Source: Planctomycetota bacterium (GTDB lineage Bacteria > Planctomycetota > SZUA-567 > H5-PLA8). From it: a stretch of DNA of 64,000 nt. Made by a program: the position numbers and the translations under genes. Every line of letters starts with the position of its first letter. Position 1 is the first letter of the stretch. The DNA is taken from the NCBI GenBank assembly GCA_027493525.1, contig JAOSKN010000003.1, positions 930,001 through 994,000 on the forward strand. The letters run 5' to 3'. The notes beneath the pieces were generated by a model. It was not told where the DNA came from and ran no database searches. It saw only the letters and a list, made by a program, of their open reading frames with translations. This document shows positions 35,601 through 45,339 of the stretch, in pieces.

Positions 35601-36671
35601 TCACCTTCCGCTCAGCTTCGCGACGATCGGGTGGTTCGCCTTGGGGAACGGGTAGCGGCTCAGTTCGTCCTCGCGAATCCACGCGAAGGCCTGGCAGCCC
35701 AGCGCGCGCGGCTTGCCCTTGCGATACGCGCACTCGAAGACGTGCAGCGTGATCGTGAAGTGGCTGTAGCCGTGCTCGATTTCGAAGACCTTGGCGCCCA
35801 CGTCCACCTCGACGCCCAATTCCTCCCGCACTTCCCGCGCGCAGGCGGCCTCCAGGGACTCGCCGGGCTCCCGTTTCCCGCCGGGGAACTCCCACAGATC
35901 GCCCAGCAGCGCGCCGCTCAGGCGTTGCGCGATGAGGATCTTCCCGTCGCGGCGCCGGACGATGGCCGCCGCGATCTGCTTATGCGGGCGCGCCGGCTTG
36001 GGACGCTTGAGCGGCCAGGCTTCGGGCGTGCCCCGTTCCTTCGCCCGGCACCAGGCTTGCACCGGACAGAGCAGGCACTGCGGCCCGCGGGGCAGGCAAA
36101 CCGTCGCGCCCAGTTCCATCAGCGCCTGGTTGAAGTCGCCGGGCGCGCGCGGGGCCAGCAGTTCCGCCGCGGCCGCGCGGATCGCGCGCCTGCCCTTCGC
36201 GCTCTCGGGCGGCTCGGCCAGCGCGAGCAGCCGCGCCAGCACCCGATTGACGTTTCCATCCACCACGGGCAGCGCGGCGCCGAAGACGATGCTCGAGATC
36301 GCCGCGTGCGTATACGGGCCGATTCCGGGGCATTCGGCCAATTCCGCGACTCCCACCTGCTTCAGCGGCGCCAGCCGCTTGGCCGTTTCGTGAAGGTGCC
36401 GCGCGCGCCGGTAGTAGCCCAGCCCCTCCCACAGCTTCAGGACCTCCTGCGCCGGCGCGGCGGCCAGCGCGCGCAGGTCCGGAAAGGCCTTCAGGAAGCG
36501 TTCGAAGTACGGCAGCGCCTGCTCCACCCGCGTCTGCTGGAGCATAAACTCGGAGAGCAGCACGCGGTACAGGTCCGGCTCGCGGCGCCACGGGAGATCG
36601 CGCCGGTGCCGCCGGTACCAGGAAAGGAGCCGCTTGCGCAGCGCCGCGCGGTCCGTGGACGAAAAGGCCAT
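35601..36671 (-). CDS. mutY: A/G-specific adenine DNA glycosylase with NUDIX domain
   Basis: Removes adenine mispaired with 8-oxoguanine in base-excision repair. 356 aa. Catalytic Glu in LLSEFMLQQTRVE, helix-hairpin-helix ECPGIGPYTHAAI, catalytic Asp in PVVDGNVNRVL, and the [4Fe-4S] cluster Cys set CLPRGPQCLLCPVQAWC. The C-terminal domain is a full MutT-like NUDIX fold (GDLWEFPGGKREPGESLEAA, REVREELGV) that recognises 8-oxoG. ATG 36671 precedes the conserved RKRLLSWYRRHRRDLPWR; the open frame extends 65 codons upstream without support. Confidence 0.94.
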   Translation of the reverse strand: MAFSSTDRAALRKRLLSWYRRHRRDLPWRREPDLYRVLLSEFMLQQTRVEQALPYFERFLKAFPDLRALAAAPAQEVLKLWEGLGYYRRARHLHETAKRLAPLKQVGVAELAECPGIGPYTHAAISSIVFGAALPVVDGNVNRVLARLLALAEPPESAKGRRAIRAAAAELLAPRAPGDFNQALMELGATVCLPRGPQCLLCPVQAWCRAKERGTPEAWPLKRPKPARPHKQIAAAIVRRRDGKILIAQRLSGALLGDLWEFPGGKREPGESLEAACAREVREELGVEVDVGAKVFEIEHGYSHFTITLHVFECAYRKGKPRALGCQAFAWIREDELSRYPFPKANHPIVAKLSGR

Positions 36672-36732
36672 GCGTTGAAGATACGAAGCGCGCGGGATTT
36701 GGTAAGCGCGAAAAGAGGCGGGCGCACTCGGG

Positions 36733-38512
36733 CTATCGCACCAGCACGTACCCGCTGAACGCCGCCTGGCCCGGACGCGCGGGGTTATCGAGCTCTTCGA
36801 GCCGCTGGCGCGCGAAGCTCGGCGGCCCGGCGGGGATTGTCGAATGGCGTTTGGCCACCACGCCAACTTTGGCTGGCGCCGCGGGCGTGTTCGCCGGCTT
36901 CTCGTGCGGCGCGGCCTCGGCCGCCGGCTCCTTTGGCGCCTCGCCGGATGCGCCGTTTTCCCCGTCGCTCGAGCCTTCGCCGCCCGGCGCGGGCTCGCTC
37001 GGGCTCTCGCCGCCCTCGGCCGGAGCCGGTTCCTGGGTCGCGGGTTCGGAAGGCTCGGAGGGCTCGGTCTTGGGCTCCTCGGCGGGCGGCGCGGTCTTCG
37101 CCTCCTCGGTCTTGGCGGGTTCGGCCGGATCGCTCTCCTTGGGTTTGGCCGGCCCGGCGATGGACGCGCTGACCCGCTCGGTCACGCTCAGCAGGGCCTC
37201 GCGGCAGGCGCCGGCGGCCTCTTCGATCTTCGCGCAACGCAGCGTCTGCTCGATGGGCGCGCGCAGTTTCGGCTCGAGGTCCTTGCCGCGCGCGGCCAGT
37301 TCGCCCAGCGCCAGCGCCGCGGCGTAGCGCACGAGCGGCCGGCCCTTCGAGAAACACTGGTACAGCGCCCCCTGGGCCTCCAGCGCCGCAGGCACGCGCC
37401 GTTCCGCGCGCGCGCCCAGGGCCTGCGCGGCGCGCTCCTGCACGCTGCTGGCGCCGTCCTCGAGCAGCCCCGCCAGGACCGGCTCGATTCGTTCCTGTTC
37501 CGAACCGGCCGCATGCGCCCAGAGCCCCAGCGCGATAGCCGCCGCCTCGCGGTGCTTCACGTTTCCCGAAGCGGCCAGCGCCAGCACCTGCGGAAGCTGC
37601 TCGCGGCTGGCCGATTGCGACAGCGCCACCGCGGCCGCGTGCAGCCGCAGCGGATCCTGAGCCGAGGCCTGCTGGACGTAGCGGAGCAACTGCGGAAAGA
37701 GCGCCTCGCTCTTCAAGTTGGCCAGCGCCACATGACTTGCCAGCGCCACCGCCGGCGCGCGGTCCTGCATCCCGCGCAGCAGCGCCTGCGCGCCCACCGG
37801 GCCGGCCGCTTCCGCGCCCAGCCACCCGAGCAGATCCGTGGCCCGGCGGCGCACCTGCTCGCGCGCCGACGCCAGCCCCAGTTTGATCAGTGGATCGGCC
37901 GCGCCATCGCCCAGCCCGAGCAGTTCGCCGCGAATCTCGAAATACGCCGCATCGTCCTCCAGCGCGTCCACCAACACGGGGAGCGCCTCGGCGTAGCCCA
38001 TTCGCGCGAGTCCGCGAGCCGCGCGGCGGGCGCGGGCCGCCGGAACCCCGCGCGCGTTCAGCTCCGGCAACAGCCACGGGGCGCCGGAGCGGCCGTACGC
38101 CAAAAAGCGCCTCCAGGGCCTCATCGGTTGCCGGCCCGTCCACCGCCGCGAAGAGTTTCGCCGCCAGAGGCTTCAGCTCGTTCTGCAGCACCGGCGGCAG
38201 CTCCGCCACGCGCCGGAACTCCACGCCGCGCCGCGAGAGGATCAGCGCCAGCCGCCGGGCCGCGTCGAGCTGCCGCTCGACCTGCAACGCGCGCTGCAGG
38301 TCGAGGGTCCGGGAAAGGGGCAGCGTCTGGAGTTCCTTCTCGGCGGCTTGAGCTTGCGTGGGGTTCGTGGAGCGCAGCCGCTCCATCAACGTCTGGAAGG
38401 TCGATTTGACGTCCTCGCCGCGAGCGCTGGCGGCGCACAGCAGCAGCCCTGCGGCCCCGAGGGCAAGAGCCGCGCCACGCAGGAACTTATGGGGCTTGCG
38501 ATTCACGTTCAT
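36733..38512 (-). CDS. Secreted HEAT-repeat protein, frameshifted
   Basis: Signal peptide (FLRGAALALGAAGLLLCAAS), then alpha-helical repeats of HEAT/armadillo type to about residue 430 (GYAEALPVLVDALEDDAAY, RPLVRYAAALALGEL), then a low-complexity Pro/Glu/Ala/Lys region and a short C-terminus. The N-terminal part (38512 to about 38107) and the rest are in different frames, meeting at five A on the plus strand (38102-38106, T5 in the message). One T fewer gives DEALEALLAYGRSGAPWLLP, a smooth join of about 590 aa. HEAT proteins are scaffolds; many secreted ones occur in planctomycetes. Start ATG 38512. Confidence 0.75.
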
Positions 38513-38638
38513 TTCCCTGGGCCTTGCCGTATCCAAGGGACGATGCAGTCAAGTCGCTTATGCCGGGCCTTTTCGGTCGCGCTTAGGACGGGTCATGCAC
38601 CGGTGCAATTAGACTCGAAAACCGGGCCCGCAGATTGC

Positions 38639-39277
38639 CTAGCGCTCTTCCGGAGGGCCTTCCATATCCGCAGGCTTGGGAAGGACTTGCAGAGGCGTCG
38701 CGCCCCGCCACTTCATGACGTAGCGGTCCCGCACGCGATCCCAGAAGACGTAAAACTTGGGGTGCGGGCGAGTTCCGCGCGTCATGCGCATGTACTGCTC
38801 GTAAAAGAGGATATGGTACAGGCGCGAGAGTTCGGAGATCGACTGCTCCGAGTTGTAATTCGAGTTCAGCTCCAGGTAGTTGTAAAACGTTTCCGGCGAG
38901 CGCTCATGCCAGATGCTCCAGCCGGTCTTGTTTTTGGTATCCGCGTCCATCATCCCGTTCCACTTCGCCATGCCGGTCTCGCGCAGGCGCTGTTCGAAAG
39001 GGACGTTGTCGGTAGGCTGAATGGCCAGGAACTCGAACCACAATTCGTTGGCCACCTCGCGGCGGCCGCAGATAAAGCCTTCCCACCACGCCAGTTTCAA
39101 CCAATAGTCGGCGGACCAGTGGAGGGCGCGCTGCTCCGGCGGGGTCTCCTTGTAGACTTGACGAAGGTGATCGCGGGCCATGTCGCAACCGGACTGCGAG
39201 AAGGTGAACCCGACCATGAGCAGGAACAGGACCGCGATCAACCCTGCGATTCGTAGTTTCCAGTTGGGCTTGCCCAT
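38639..39277 (-). CDS. Membrane-anchored protein of unknown function
   Basis: 212 aa with one N-terminal TM helix (LRIAGLIAVLFLLMVGFTF), then a Trp/Tyr-rich helical domain (HWSADYWLKLAWWEGFICG, SPETFYNYLELNSNYNSE, FYVFWDRVRDRYVMKWR). GGGAGC precedes the ATG. The domain has 11 or so Trp residues, an unusually high share, and reads like a tetratricopeptide-type or exported orphan domain of PVC genomes; no family is recognised. It is isolated, divergent from the following glycosidase-like gene. Confidence 0.65.
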   Translation of the reverse strand: MGKPNWKLRIAGLIAVLFLLMVGFTFSQSGCDMARDHLRQVYKETPPEQRALHWSADYWLKLAWWEGFICGRREVANELWFEFLAIQPTDNVPFEQRLRETGMAKWNGMMDADTKNKTGWSIWHERSPETFYNYLELNSNYNSEQSISELSRLYHILFYEQYMRMTRGTRPHPKFYVFWDRVRDRYVMKWRGATPLQVLPKPADMEGPPEER

Positions 39278-39427
39278 CGGCGCTCCCGGTAATTCAGTAA
39301 TCCCCGGCAGTTATCGTACTCTCGTTTCGCCAGCCTCGCCAGCACTTGACCGACCTTTTACGCCCCCGTCCGCCTCGGTTAAAGTGCCGGCGGTTGGTCC
39401 GAATGGCCGCGCCGCGCCAATCGTCCC

Positions 39428-41908
39428 ATGCGCATGCGCTCGGAGCCGAACTTGTCCTGCGCGCCGACATCGCCTTCCCGTTTAGTGACGCGCCGCGGTG
39501 CGACCGTTGCCAGGCTTTTGCGTTTCGCGTTCATGCTCCTGGCAGCCTCCGCGCCCCGCGCGGAAGAACTCGCCACGAGCCCGGCGCTGCGCCTCCCCGA
39601 GACGGCTCCCGAGTGCGTCCGCTGGGCGGCGGGCGAGGTCGAACGCACCCTGCAAAGCCGCGGCCGCCCGGACCTCCCGCCCGGCGCGATTCTCATCGAC
39701 CTCACGGCCCCCGGCGCGCTCCCGCCCGAAGGCTACGAACTCGAAATCGAGCCCGACGGGCCGGTGCGGCTCCGCGGGGGCGACGCGACCGGCGCGATGT
39801 ACGGACTCCTCGAACTTGCATCCCAGTTTCGCGGCGCGCCTCCCGAACGGGACTGGACGCCGCTCCGCCGGCGTCTCGAGCCGCGCCGCGAGGCGCCGTA
39901 CCTGCCGGTCCGCGCACTGAATATCTTTCTCCACGCCGATACCCAGCGCCGCCTTGCCCCGTGGTTCTACGAGCAGGCGTTCTGGACCCGCCTCTTCGAC
40001 CTGCTCGCCGAGAGCCGCTTCAACGTGCTCGACATCCACGGGCCGTATGTTCCCGAGACCACCGGCCTGGGCGACCTCTGGACGATCTTCGGCGGAACCG
40101 GCGAGGCCGCCGCTCGGGATCGCGCGCAGCTCGCGCGGATCGCCGCGTGGGCCGAGGCCCGCGGCGTGCGCCTCGCGCTGATGAGCTACGGGAAGGGCGA
40201 CGAAGAGAAGACCGACGCGCTGGGCGAGGCCCTCGCCCGCGTCTGCCGCCAGACGCCCAACCTCGCCTTCCTCGGCGCGCGCCTTAAGCGCACCGGCAGC
40301 GACGCGCGGGAGGTCTTCGAGAACGGCTACGTCAAGCCCGCGCGCCGCGCCGGATACGGCGGGGATTTCATCACCCGCTCGTGGGGCACCGACCTCGAGA
40401 CGATCCAAAAGATGGCCGATCTCGCCCGCGGCAGGCTCAGCGTCGAACTGAAATTCAACGGCGAGCACCTCGGCCTGCCCTACCCCGCCGTGCACGGGCG
40501 CGGCGAGGACTACGGCTTCCAGGATTACCTCCTGCCCGGGCGCAACTTCGAGGTCCTTTGGCAGGTCCGCGCCGCCGGCACCCACCGCGTCTTCCGCTGG
40601 TGCGACCCGGACTTCGCTCGAGTGGCCGCGCGAAGCTTCGCGCTCGGCGGCGCGCGGGGCTTCTCCATCGAACCGCTCTGGGCCTACCATCCGGTCGAGC
40701 TGGTCGAGCGCTACCGCGAGCCGGCCCGGGTCCTGGGCCGGAACGAGCGCTACGTCTTCGAGGCCAACCGCGCGTGGTATCTGGCCTGGGGGCGCCTGAG
40801 CTACAACCCCGCGACGCCTGACGCCGTCTTCGAGCGGGACTTTGCCGCGCGCTATGGGCCGGAGGCCGGCCCGCTCGCCTACGCCGCGCTGCGCGCCATG
40901 AGCCGCGTCGTCCCGCGCGTCTACAGCACCTACTGCGCCGGGCTCGATCATCGCGACTACGCGCCCGAACTGGAGATCGCCGCGCTCCCGCGCGACCGCA
41001 AGGCCGCGCCGCGGAAGCTCCACGACCTGGCCGCCATCGGCCCGCTCGACGGCGCGCGCGCCTGTTCGCCCGCCGAGTTCGCCGCCGCCGTCGCGCAGGG
41101 CAAGCCCGAAGGGCGCGAAAACCCCTGGCAGGCCGCCGATGCGCTGGAGTTCGACGCCGCCTGCGCCGCCGAGGCCGCCGACCGCCTCGTCCAGGCATTG
41201 GGCCGGGCCGAGGATCCCGCGCCGCTGGCGGGCCTGGCCGCCGAAGCCCGCGCGCTCGCCGCGCTGGGGCGCTCGCACGCCCAGCGCCTTCGCGCGCTAA
41301 CCGCGTGGGCGCTCTTCGAAAGGAACGTCGATCCCCGCTGGGCGCGCGTGTCCGGCGAACGCATGGCGGAGGCCGTGCGCCAGTGGAAGGATCTCGCCGA
41401 CGTTGCCGACAAGCTCTTCCTGCCCGTGCAGGATCCCCTGCGCGCGGGCCGCGACTTTGCCTGGAGCGCGGCGCTCAAGCCCCTGGAGACGCTGGAAGCC
41501 GAAGCACGCAGGCGCGCCGAAGCCGCGCGCGCGCGCTATCCCGCCGGCGCGGATTGGGAGGGTGAACCGCGGGGCCACGCGCGCGTGCGCCAGGGGCGCG
41601 CGAGCTTCGCGCGCCCGGAGTTGAGCTTGCGGCGGCAGGGCAAGCAGCTTGCCGTGACGCTCGCCTTTCCCGCGGGCGACCCTAGGCCGGACGTCGTCGC
41701 GGTGCTCTTCAAGGGCCTGCGCAGCGAACCCGAGTGGCGCCGCGCGCCGCTCAAACTTTCCGGCGCCGGCCTGTTTGCCATCGAACTCCAGGAGCCCCCG
41801 GGCGGACTCCTGCTTCAGTTCGTTCTTGGCGATGCCGAAGGCGGCGGCGCCTTCTGGCCCGACGCGGCGCGCGAGCCGCCCTACCTCTGGACGCGGGCGG
41901 AGCATTAA
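39428..41908 (+). CDS. GH67/GH20-like secreted glycoside hydrolase
   Basis: 826 aa. The N-terminus carries a signal peptide (VARLLRFAFMLLAASAPRAE); the start could be ATG 39428 or GTG 39485 (VTRRGATVARLL). Residues about 70-150 resemble the N-terminal domain of alpha-glucuronidases and hexosaminidases (GYELEIEPDGPVRLRGGDATG, AMYGLLELASQ). A barrel follows (AFWTRLFDLLAESRFNVLDI, LALMSYGKGDE, SVELKFNGEHLGLPYPA), then a helical domain and a C-terminal beta domain. I cannot point to a confident catalytic pair; candidates are the Glu in VELKFNGEHL. Substrate unknown, probably a uronic-acid or hexosamine-containing glycan. Confidence 0.65.
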   Translation: MRMRSEPNLSCAPTSPSRLVTRRGATVARLLRFAFMLLAASAPRAEELATSPALRLPETAPECVRWAAGEVERTLQSRGRPDLPPGAILIDLTAPGALPPEGYELEIEPDGPVRLRGGDATGAMYGLLELASQFRGAPPERDWTPLRRRLEPRREAPYLPVRALNIFLHADTQRRLAPWFYEQAFWTRLFDLLAESRFNVLDIHGPYVPETTGLGDLWTIFGGTGEAAARDRAQLARIAAWAEARGVRLALMSYGKGDEEKTDALGEALARVCRQTPNLAFLGARLKRTGSDAREVFENGYVKPARRAGYGGDFITRSWGTDLETIQKMADLARGRLSVELKFNGEHLGLPYPAVHGRGEDYGFQDYLLPGRNFEVLWQVRAAGTHRVFRWCDPDFARVAARSFALGGARGFSIEPLWAYHPVELVERYREPARVLGRNERYVFEANRAWYLAWGRLSYNPATPDAVFERDFAARYGPEAGPLAYAALRAMSRVVPRVYSTYCAGLDHRDYAPELEIAALPRDRKAAPRKLHDLAAIGPLDGARACSPAEFAAAVAQGKPEGRENPWQAADALEFDAACAAEAADRLVQALGRAEDPAPLAGLAAEARALAALGRSHAQRLRALTAWALFERNVDPRWARVSGERMAEAVRQWKDLADVADKLFLPVQDPLRAGRDFAWSAALKPLETLEAEARRRAEAARARYPAGADWEGEPRGHARVRQGRASFARPELSLRRQGKQLAVTLAFPAGDPRPDVVAVLFKGLRSEPEWRRAPLKLSGAGLFAIELQEPPGGLLLQFVLGDAEGGGAFWPDAAREPPYLWTRAEH

Positions 41909-41951
41909 GCGGCAGCCAACCCAAATCCCAAGCTCTAGAATCCAGGCTTAC

Positions 41952-42596
41952 CTACTCCGTCAATTCGTCCAACCTCGCCAGCACGCGCGCCCGCGCCTCC
42001 GGGCTCAGGTCTTCCAGCGCGAAGATCAGCGCGACGTCTAGGATCTCTTCGCTGAGCGGCAGCGGGAGGCAGTAGGTGATGCCCTCCCGGCAGCAGGTGT
42101 CGATCGCGCGCCCGCACAGGTACGAGGCCAGGACGAAGATCGGCGTGTCGGGCGCATCTTCGTGCAGCCGGCCCAGCCAGTCCGTCCCGCGCGCCCACGG
42201 CAGTTCCAGCCGCGCCAACACCAGGTCCACGATTGGGCGCTCGGCGAGCAGGCGCCTGGCGCTCGACGGGTCCGGCGCCAGGCGCACCGAGAGCCCGCGC
42301 CGCGCCAGGAGCGACGTAAGCACGCGGCGGTTCCACTCGTCCGCCTCGACCAGAAGCACGCGCCGCTCGCGGATCGACTCGCTTGGCCGCGCCGGCTCGC
42401 GGCGTCCAGACGGCATGGCGCGCCGTGGCTCCGGCGCGCGCTCCAGCGCCAGCGCGCCGGATACTTCCGTCCGCCGCAGGGTTGGCGCCAGGCCCGCGCG
42501 GCGCTCGGCGCCGCGCCAGAAAGCCCGCAGCGCGCTGGATGGTCTCGTGGCTTCGCGCGCCGGGGCGCGGGCGGGATACAGGAGAGGCTTCGGCAT
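41952..42596 (-). CDS. Degenerate receiver-domain protein
   Basis: 214 aa. The first 75 residues are basic and disordered; a CheY-like fold follows (RRVLLVEADEWNRRVLTSLL, VDLVLARLELPW, PIFVLAS, ITYCLPLPLS). One acidic-pocket Asp/Glu pair is present (EAD), but the phosphoacceptor position is Arg129 and the conserved Lys is Leu, so it cannot be phosphorylated in the normal way. GGAGG lies 6-7 bases before the ATG. It follows the next receiver gene after 41 bases; the two probably form an operon. No output domain or kinase is present. Confidence 0.7.
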   Translation of the reverse strand: MPKPLLYPARAPAREATRPSSALRAFWRGAERRAGLAPTLRRTEVSGALALERAPEPRRAMPSGRREPARPSESIRERRVLLVEADEWNRRVLTSLLARRGLSVRLAPDPSSARRLLAERPIVDLVLARLELPWARGTDWLGRLHEDAPDTPIFVLASYLCGRAIDTCCREGITYCLPLPLSEEILDVALIFALEDLSPEARARVLARLDELTE

Positions 42597-42637
42597 GATC
42601 CGTCCTCCTTCACAACAGCCCTCCCCCCTTCTCGCGC

Positions 42638-43078
42638 TCAGCCGAAGTACACGCCTTCGGCGGTGAGCAGCTCCAGCTCCAGCGCGGCGGACTTGCGCGG
42701 CGCCAGATCCTTAAGGATGTACGCCAGCGCGTGACGCAACAGCCGCTCGTTCACCGGCCGCGCCAGGCAGAACGTCACGTCGCCGCGGTACGCCTCGGCA
42801 AGATCCAGAAGCGAATGATTCGACGTGAGCACCACCACGGGCAGCCGCGTGTGGGAACGCCGCCGCGCATCCGCGACGAGCTGCGCCAGCCGTCCGCACC
42901 CGAAGTGCGCGTCCAGGATCAGCAGGTCCACGTCCGGATGCTCGGCCAGGGCGCGCCGCAGCGCGGCATGGTGGCCGGCCGCCGTGACGCGGTAGCCTTC
43001 GCGCCGCAGGAGGATGGAGAGCGCCTCGCGCGAATCGTGCCGCGTCTCGGCCAGCAGCAGATGGTGTCCCATGGTCAT
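42638..43078 (-). CDS. Single-domain receiver (response-regulator-like) protein
   Basis: 146 aa receiver. Phosphoacceptor Asp56 (LLILDAHFG) and the Thr of VVVLTSNHS are kept, but the acidic pocket is reduced to a Glu (LAETRHD) and the Lys is replaced by Arg (FCLARPV). So phosphorylation is possible but altered. A C-terminal helix (LAYILKDLAP) resembles the paired gene's (LIFALEDLSP), indicating that both come from one duplication. AGGAGG precedes the ATG by about 11 bases. No kinase partner is in the window; a candidate operator lies 77 bases upstream. Confidence 0.7.
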   Translation of the reverse strand: MTMGHHLLLAETRHDSREALSILLRREGYRVTAAGHHAALRRALAEHPDVDLLILDAHFGCGRLAQLVADARRRSHTRLPVVVLTSNHSLLDLAEAYRGDVTFCLARPVNERLLRHALAYILKDLAPRKSAALELELLTAEGVYFG

Positions 43079-43685
43079 AGCCCTTCCTCCTGCGCGCGAG
43101 AGCGGAAGTCCTCGCGAATTGTTGGGAGAAAAAATACCAGGAATTCAAAGTTCTCATGCCGGCATCGGCATGCACGGTGTATGAAACTTGGCAGGTTCGG
43201 GAACTGCCGGATGAATACTCGGTCTCGCGCGCGCATCGACGTGCCCTCGGCGAACCGGAATCCAGTTCGCGCATCCTGAAGGCCCGCTCGGTGCGCCGAC
43301 GATGCCGCTCATCGGCGTTGGCGTTGTGCTTCTCTCGCGCCGCCCCTCCTTTTCAACCCCGCACGTCAGGCAGCGCCAAGAAGGCCCGGCTTCGGTTGTC
43401 GGCCATCATTAATGAAAGCACAGGAAGTCCTGTTTCGTCAAATCCGATCGGCAAAGATTTCCATTTCATCGCACATAACTCAATATGCCGTAAAACTGCG
43501 ATGGCAATTGAAGTATACCCCGCGCGGTCGAAATTCGGTTATGCACCTGGTTCGCTCATGCCGTTTCGATGCGGATCGAAAGTCATCGCCATCGAAGCCG
43601 CATGCGAAGCTCGCTCACTTCGTGCCCGCTTCTGGCAAGCTTGCGCGCGCGCATTAAGGTAAACCGGTCGCAGGAGGCGCCGCCC
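43079..43685. other. Long intergenic region
   Basis: 607 bases between the starts of divergent genes, more AT-rich than its surroundings, especially 43390-43560. An open frame covering 43156-43662 shows no domain, no coding-like amino acid pattern and no ribosome-binding site, so I do not call it. An inverted repeat at 43155-43172 is listed separately. Confidence 0.45.
43155..43172. promoter_or_regulatory. Inverted repeat, candidate operator
   Basis: CATGCCG and CGGCATG flank a four-base spacer (GCAT), a perfect 7-4-7 dyad, 77 bases upstream of the receiver operon start. The right size for a dimeric regulator; no other copy was noticed. Confidence 0.35.
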
Positions 43686-45156
43686 ATGCCCGCAGCCGCA
43701 CGCCCCAACATTCTCTGGATCATGACCGACCAGCAGCGTTACGACGCTCTGGGAGCCAACGCCAACCCGCTCGTTAAGACGCCGCATCTCGACGCGTTCG
43801 CCGCGCGAGCGGCGAACTTCTCGCACGCCTTCGTCCAGGCCCCCGTCTGCGTACCGTCGCGCCAGACCTTCTTTACTAGCCGCTATCCGCACAGCCACCG
43901 CAACCGCGTGAACTACACGCCGCTCAAGCCTGACGAGACGCTCGTTCAGGCGCGGTTGCGCGAAGCCGGGTATGCGACCGGTTGCGCCGGCAAGCTGCAC
44001 TACTACCCGCCCACGCGCGAGCGTGCGCTCGGCACCGGCTTCGACGAGTTGCGCCTCCACGACGCCGCGCACACCGACGCCTACAGCGACTACGTGAAGT
44101 GGCTCGCCGAGCGCGGCCACCCCGAGCCGCGCCGCTATCGCGCCCGCGAGCCGCTTCCCGGCGGCAACCCCCACCGCGCGAAGATCGCCGACGAACTTCA
44201 CGAGACCACCTGGTGCGGACAGGAGACCCGCGCGATGCTCCGCCGCCTCGCCGCCGCGGAGCGCCCCTTCTTCCTTTTTTTCTTCGTACTGGAAACCGCA
44301 CGCTCCGTTCGAGGTCCCGGAACCTTGGGCGAGCATGTACGACGAGGTCGAGTTCCCGCTTCCGGATTTCGTCGACCTCGCGTACGTCCAAAGCCTGCCT
44401 CTTCCCGTTCAAAAGATGATCCTGCGCGGCGGCGCGCGCCCCTTCGAAACGAGCGCCGAGGACGTACAGTGGAAGTACCGGAGCTACTTTGCCGCGTGCA
44501 GCCAGATCGACCGCGAAGTCGGCGCGACCCTCGACGTGCTCGACGAACTCGGCTTGCGCGACTCGACCCTCGTGATCTTTTGCTCCGACCACGGCGATCA
44601 GATGCTCGAACATGGCCTCTACGGCAAGAATGTCTTCTTCGAAGGCTCCGTCCGCGTGCCGCTGATGCTCGCGCATCCCTCGATCCGTCCCGGCCCCTGC
44701 GACGACCTCGTCGAGTCCACCGATGTCCTGCCGACCGTCATTGAGCTCTGCGGATTGGAGCGGCCTTCGTGCTTCCAGGGCCGCAGCCTCCTCGGCCGCA
44801 TCGGATCCGCGCCAGCCTCCGCGTACGAGCCGCGCCGCTACGTCTTCGCCGAGAATGTCCTGCCGGAGGTGATGACCACGCCGAAGCTCGACAATGCTTA
44901 CGCGCCCGGGCGGGGCGTGGACGGGATCCGGCATCCCGACGCCAAGATGGTCCGCTCGAAGCGCTGGAAGTACTGTTACTACGTGGGGCACGGCGAGGAA
45001 CTCTACGACCTCGAAAAAGATCCCGGCGAGATGCGCAATCGCGCGAACGATCCGGCCTGCGCGGGGGTCAAACGCGAGCTGAAGGACGCCCTCCTCGACT
45101 GGCTCATCACCGCCGACGAGCCCGACCAGATCGCCCCGCGCTGGCGCGAAGTATGA
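43686..45156 (+). CDS. Sulfatase (alkaline-phosphatase superfamily), frameshifted
   Basis: Type I sulfatase. The N part (43686 to about 44281) has NILWIMTDQQRYDALG with metal-binding Asp15, and the formylglycine motif PVCVPSRQTFFTS with Cys55; the usual Gly after the motif's Thr is Ser. The C part to 45156, in another frame, has SYWKPHAPFEVPEPW, the metal site FCSDHGDQMLEHGLYGK and the usual end YDLEKDPGEMRN. They join at seven T (44275-44281); one T fewer restores FFLFSSYWKPH, about 490 aa. GGAGG precedes the ATG. No signal peptide is seen. Formylglycine needs a maturase, which is not in the window. Confidence 0.85.
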
Positions 45157-45339
45157 GCTCCGGCTTTGAAGCGCTTGCGAGGCAGACCTTCGCATACCTG
45201 CGCAGGACCGGCATGGTCTACCGATTCGACCACCGAAGGTGCGTTGGGAATTCAAGCTCGATTCGCTCGATAAAGTGGACAGCCAACCTGCAAGGGGGGT
45301 ACTTTTCCAAGTCCACCCTTCTGGTCAGGAGCCAATGCC

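Noticed and set aside
43156..43662. A 168-codon frame in the long intergenic region
   Set aside because: No ribosome-binding site, no domain, Arg/Ser-rich product and AT-rich DNA; not distinguishable from chance.
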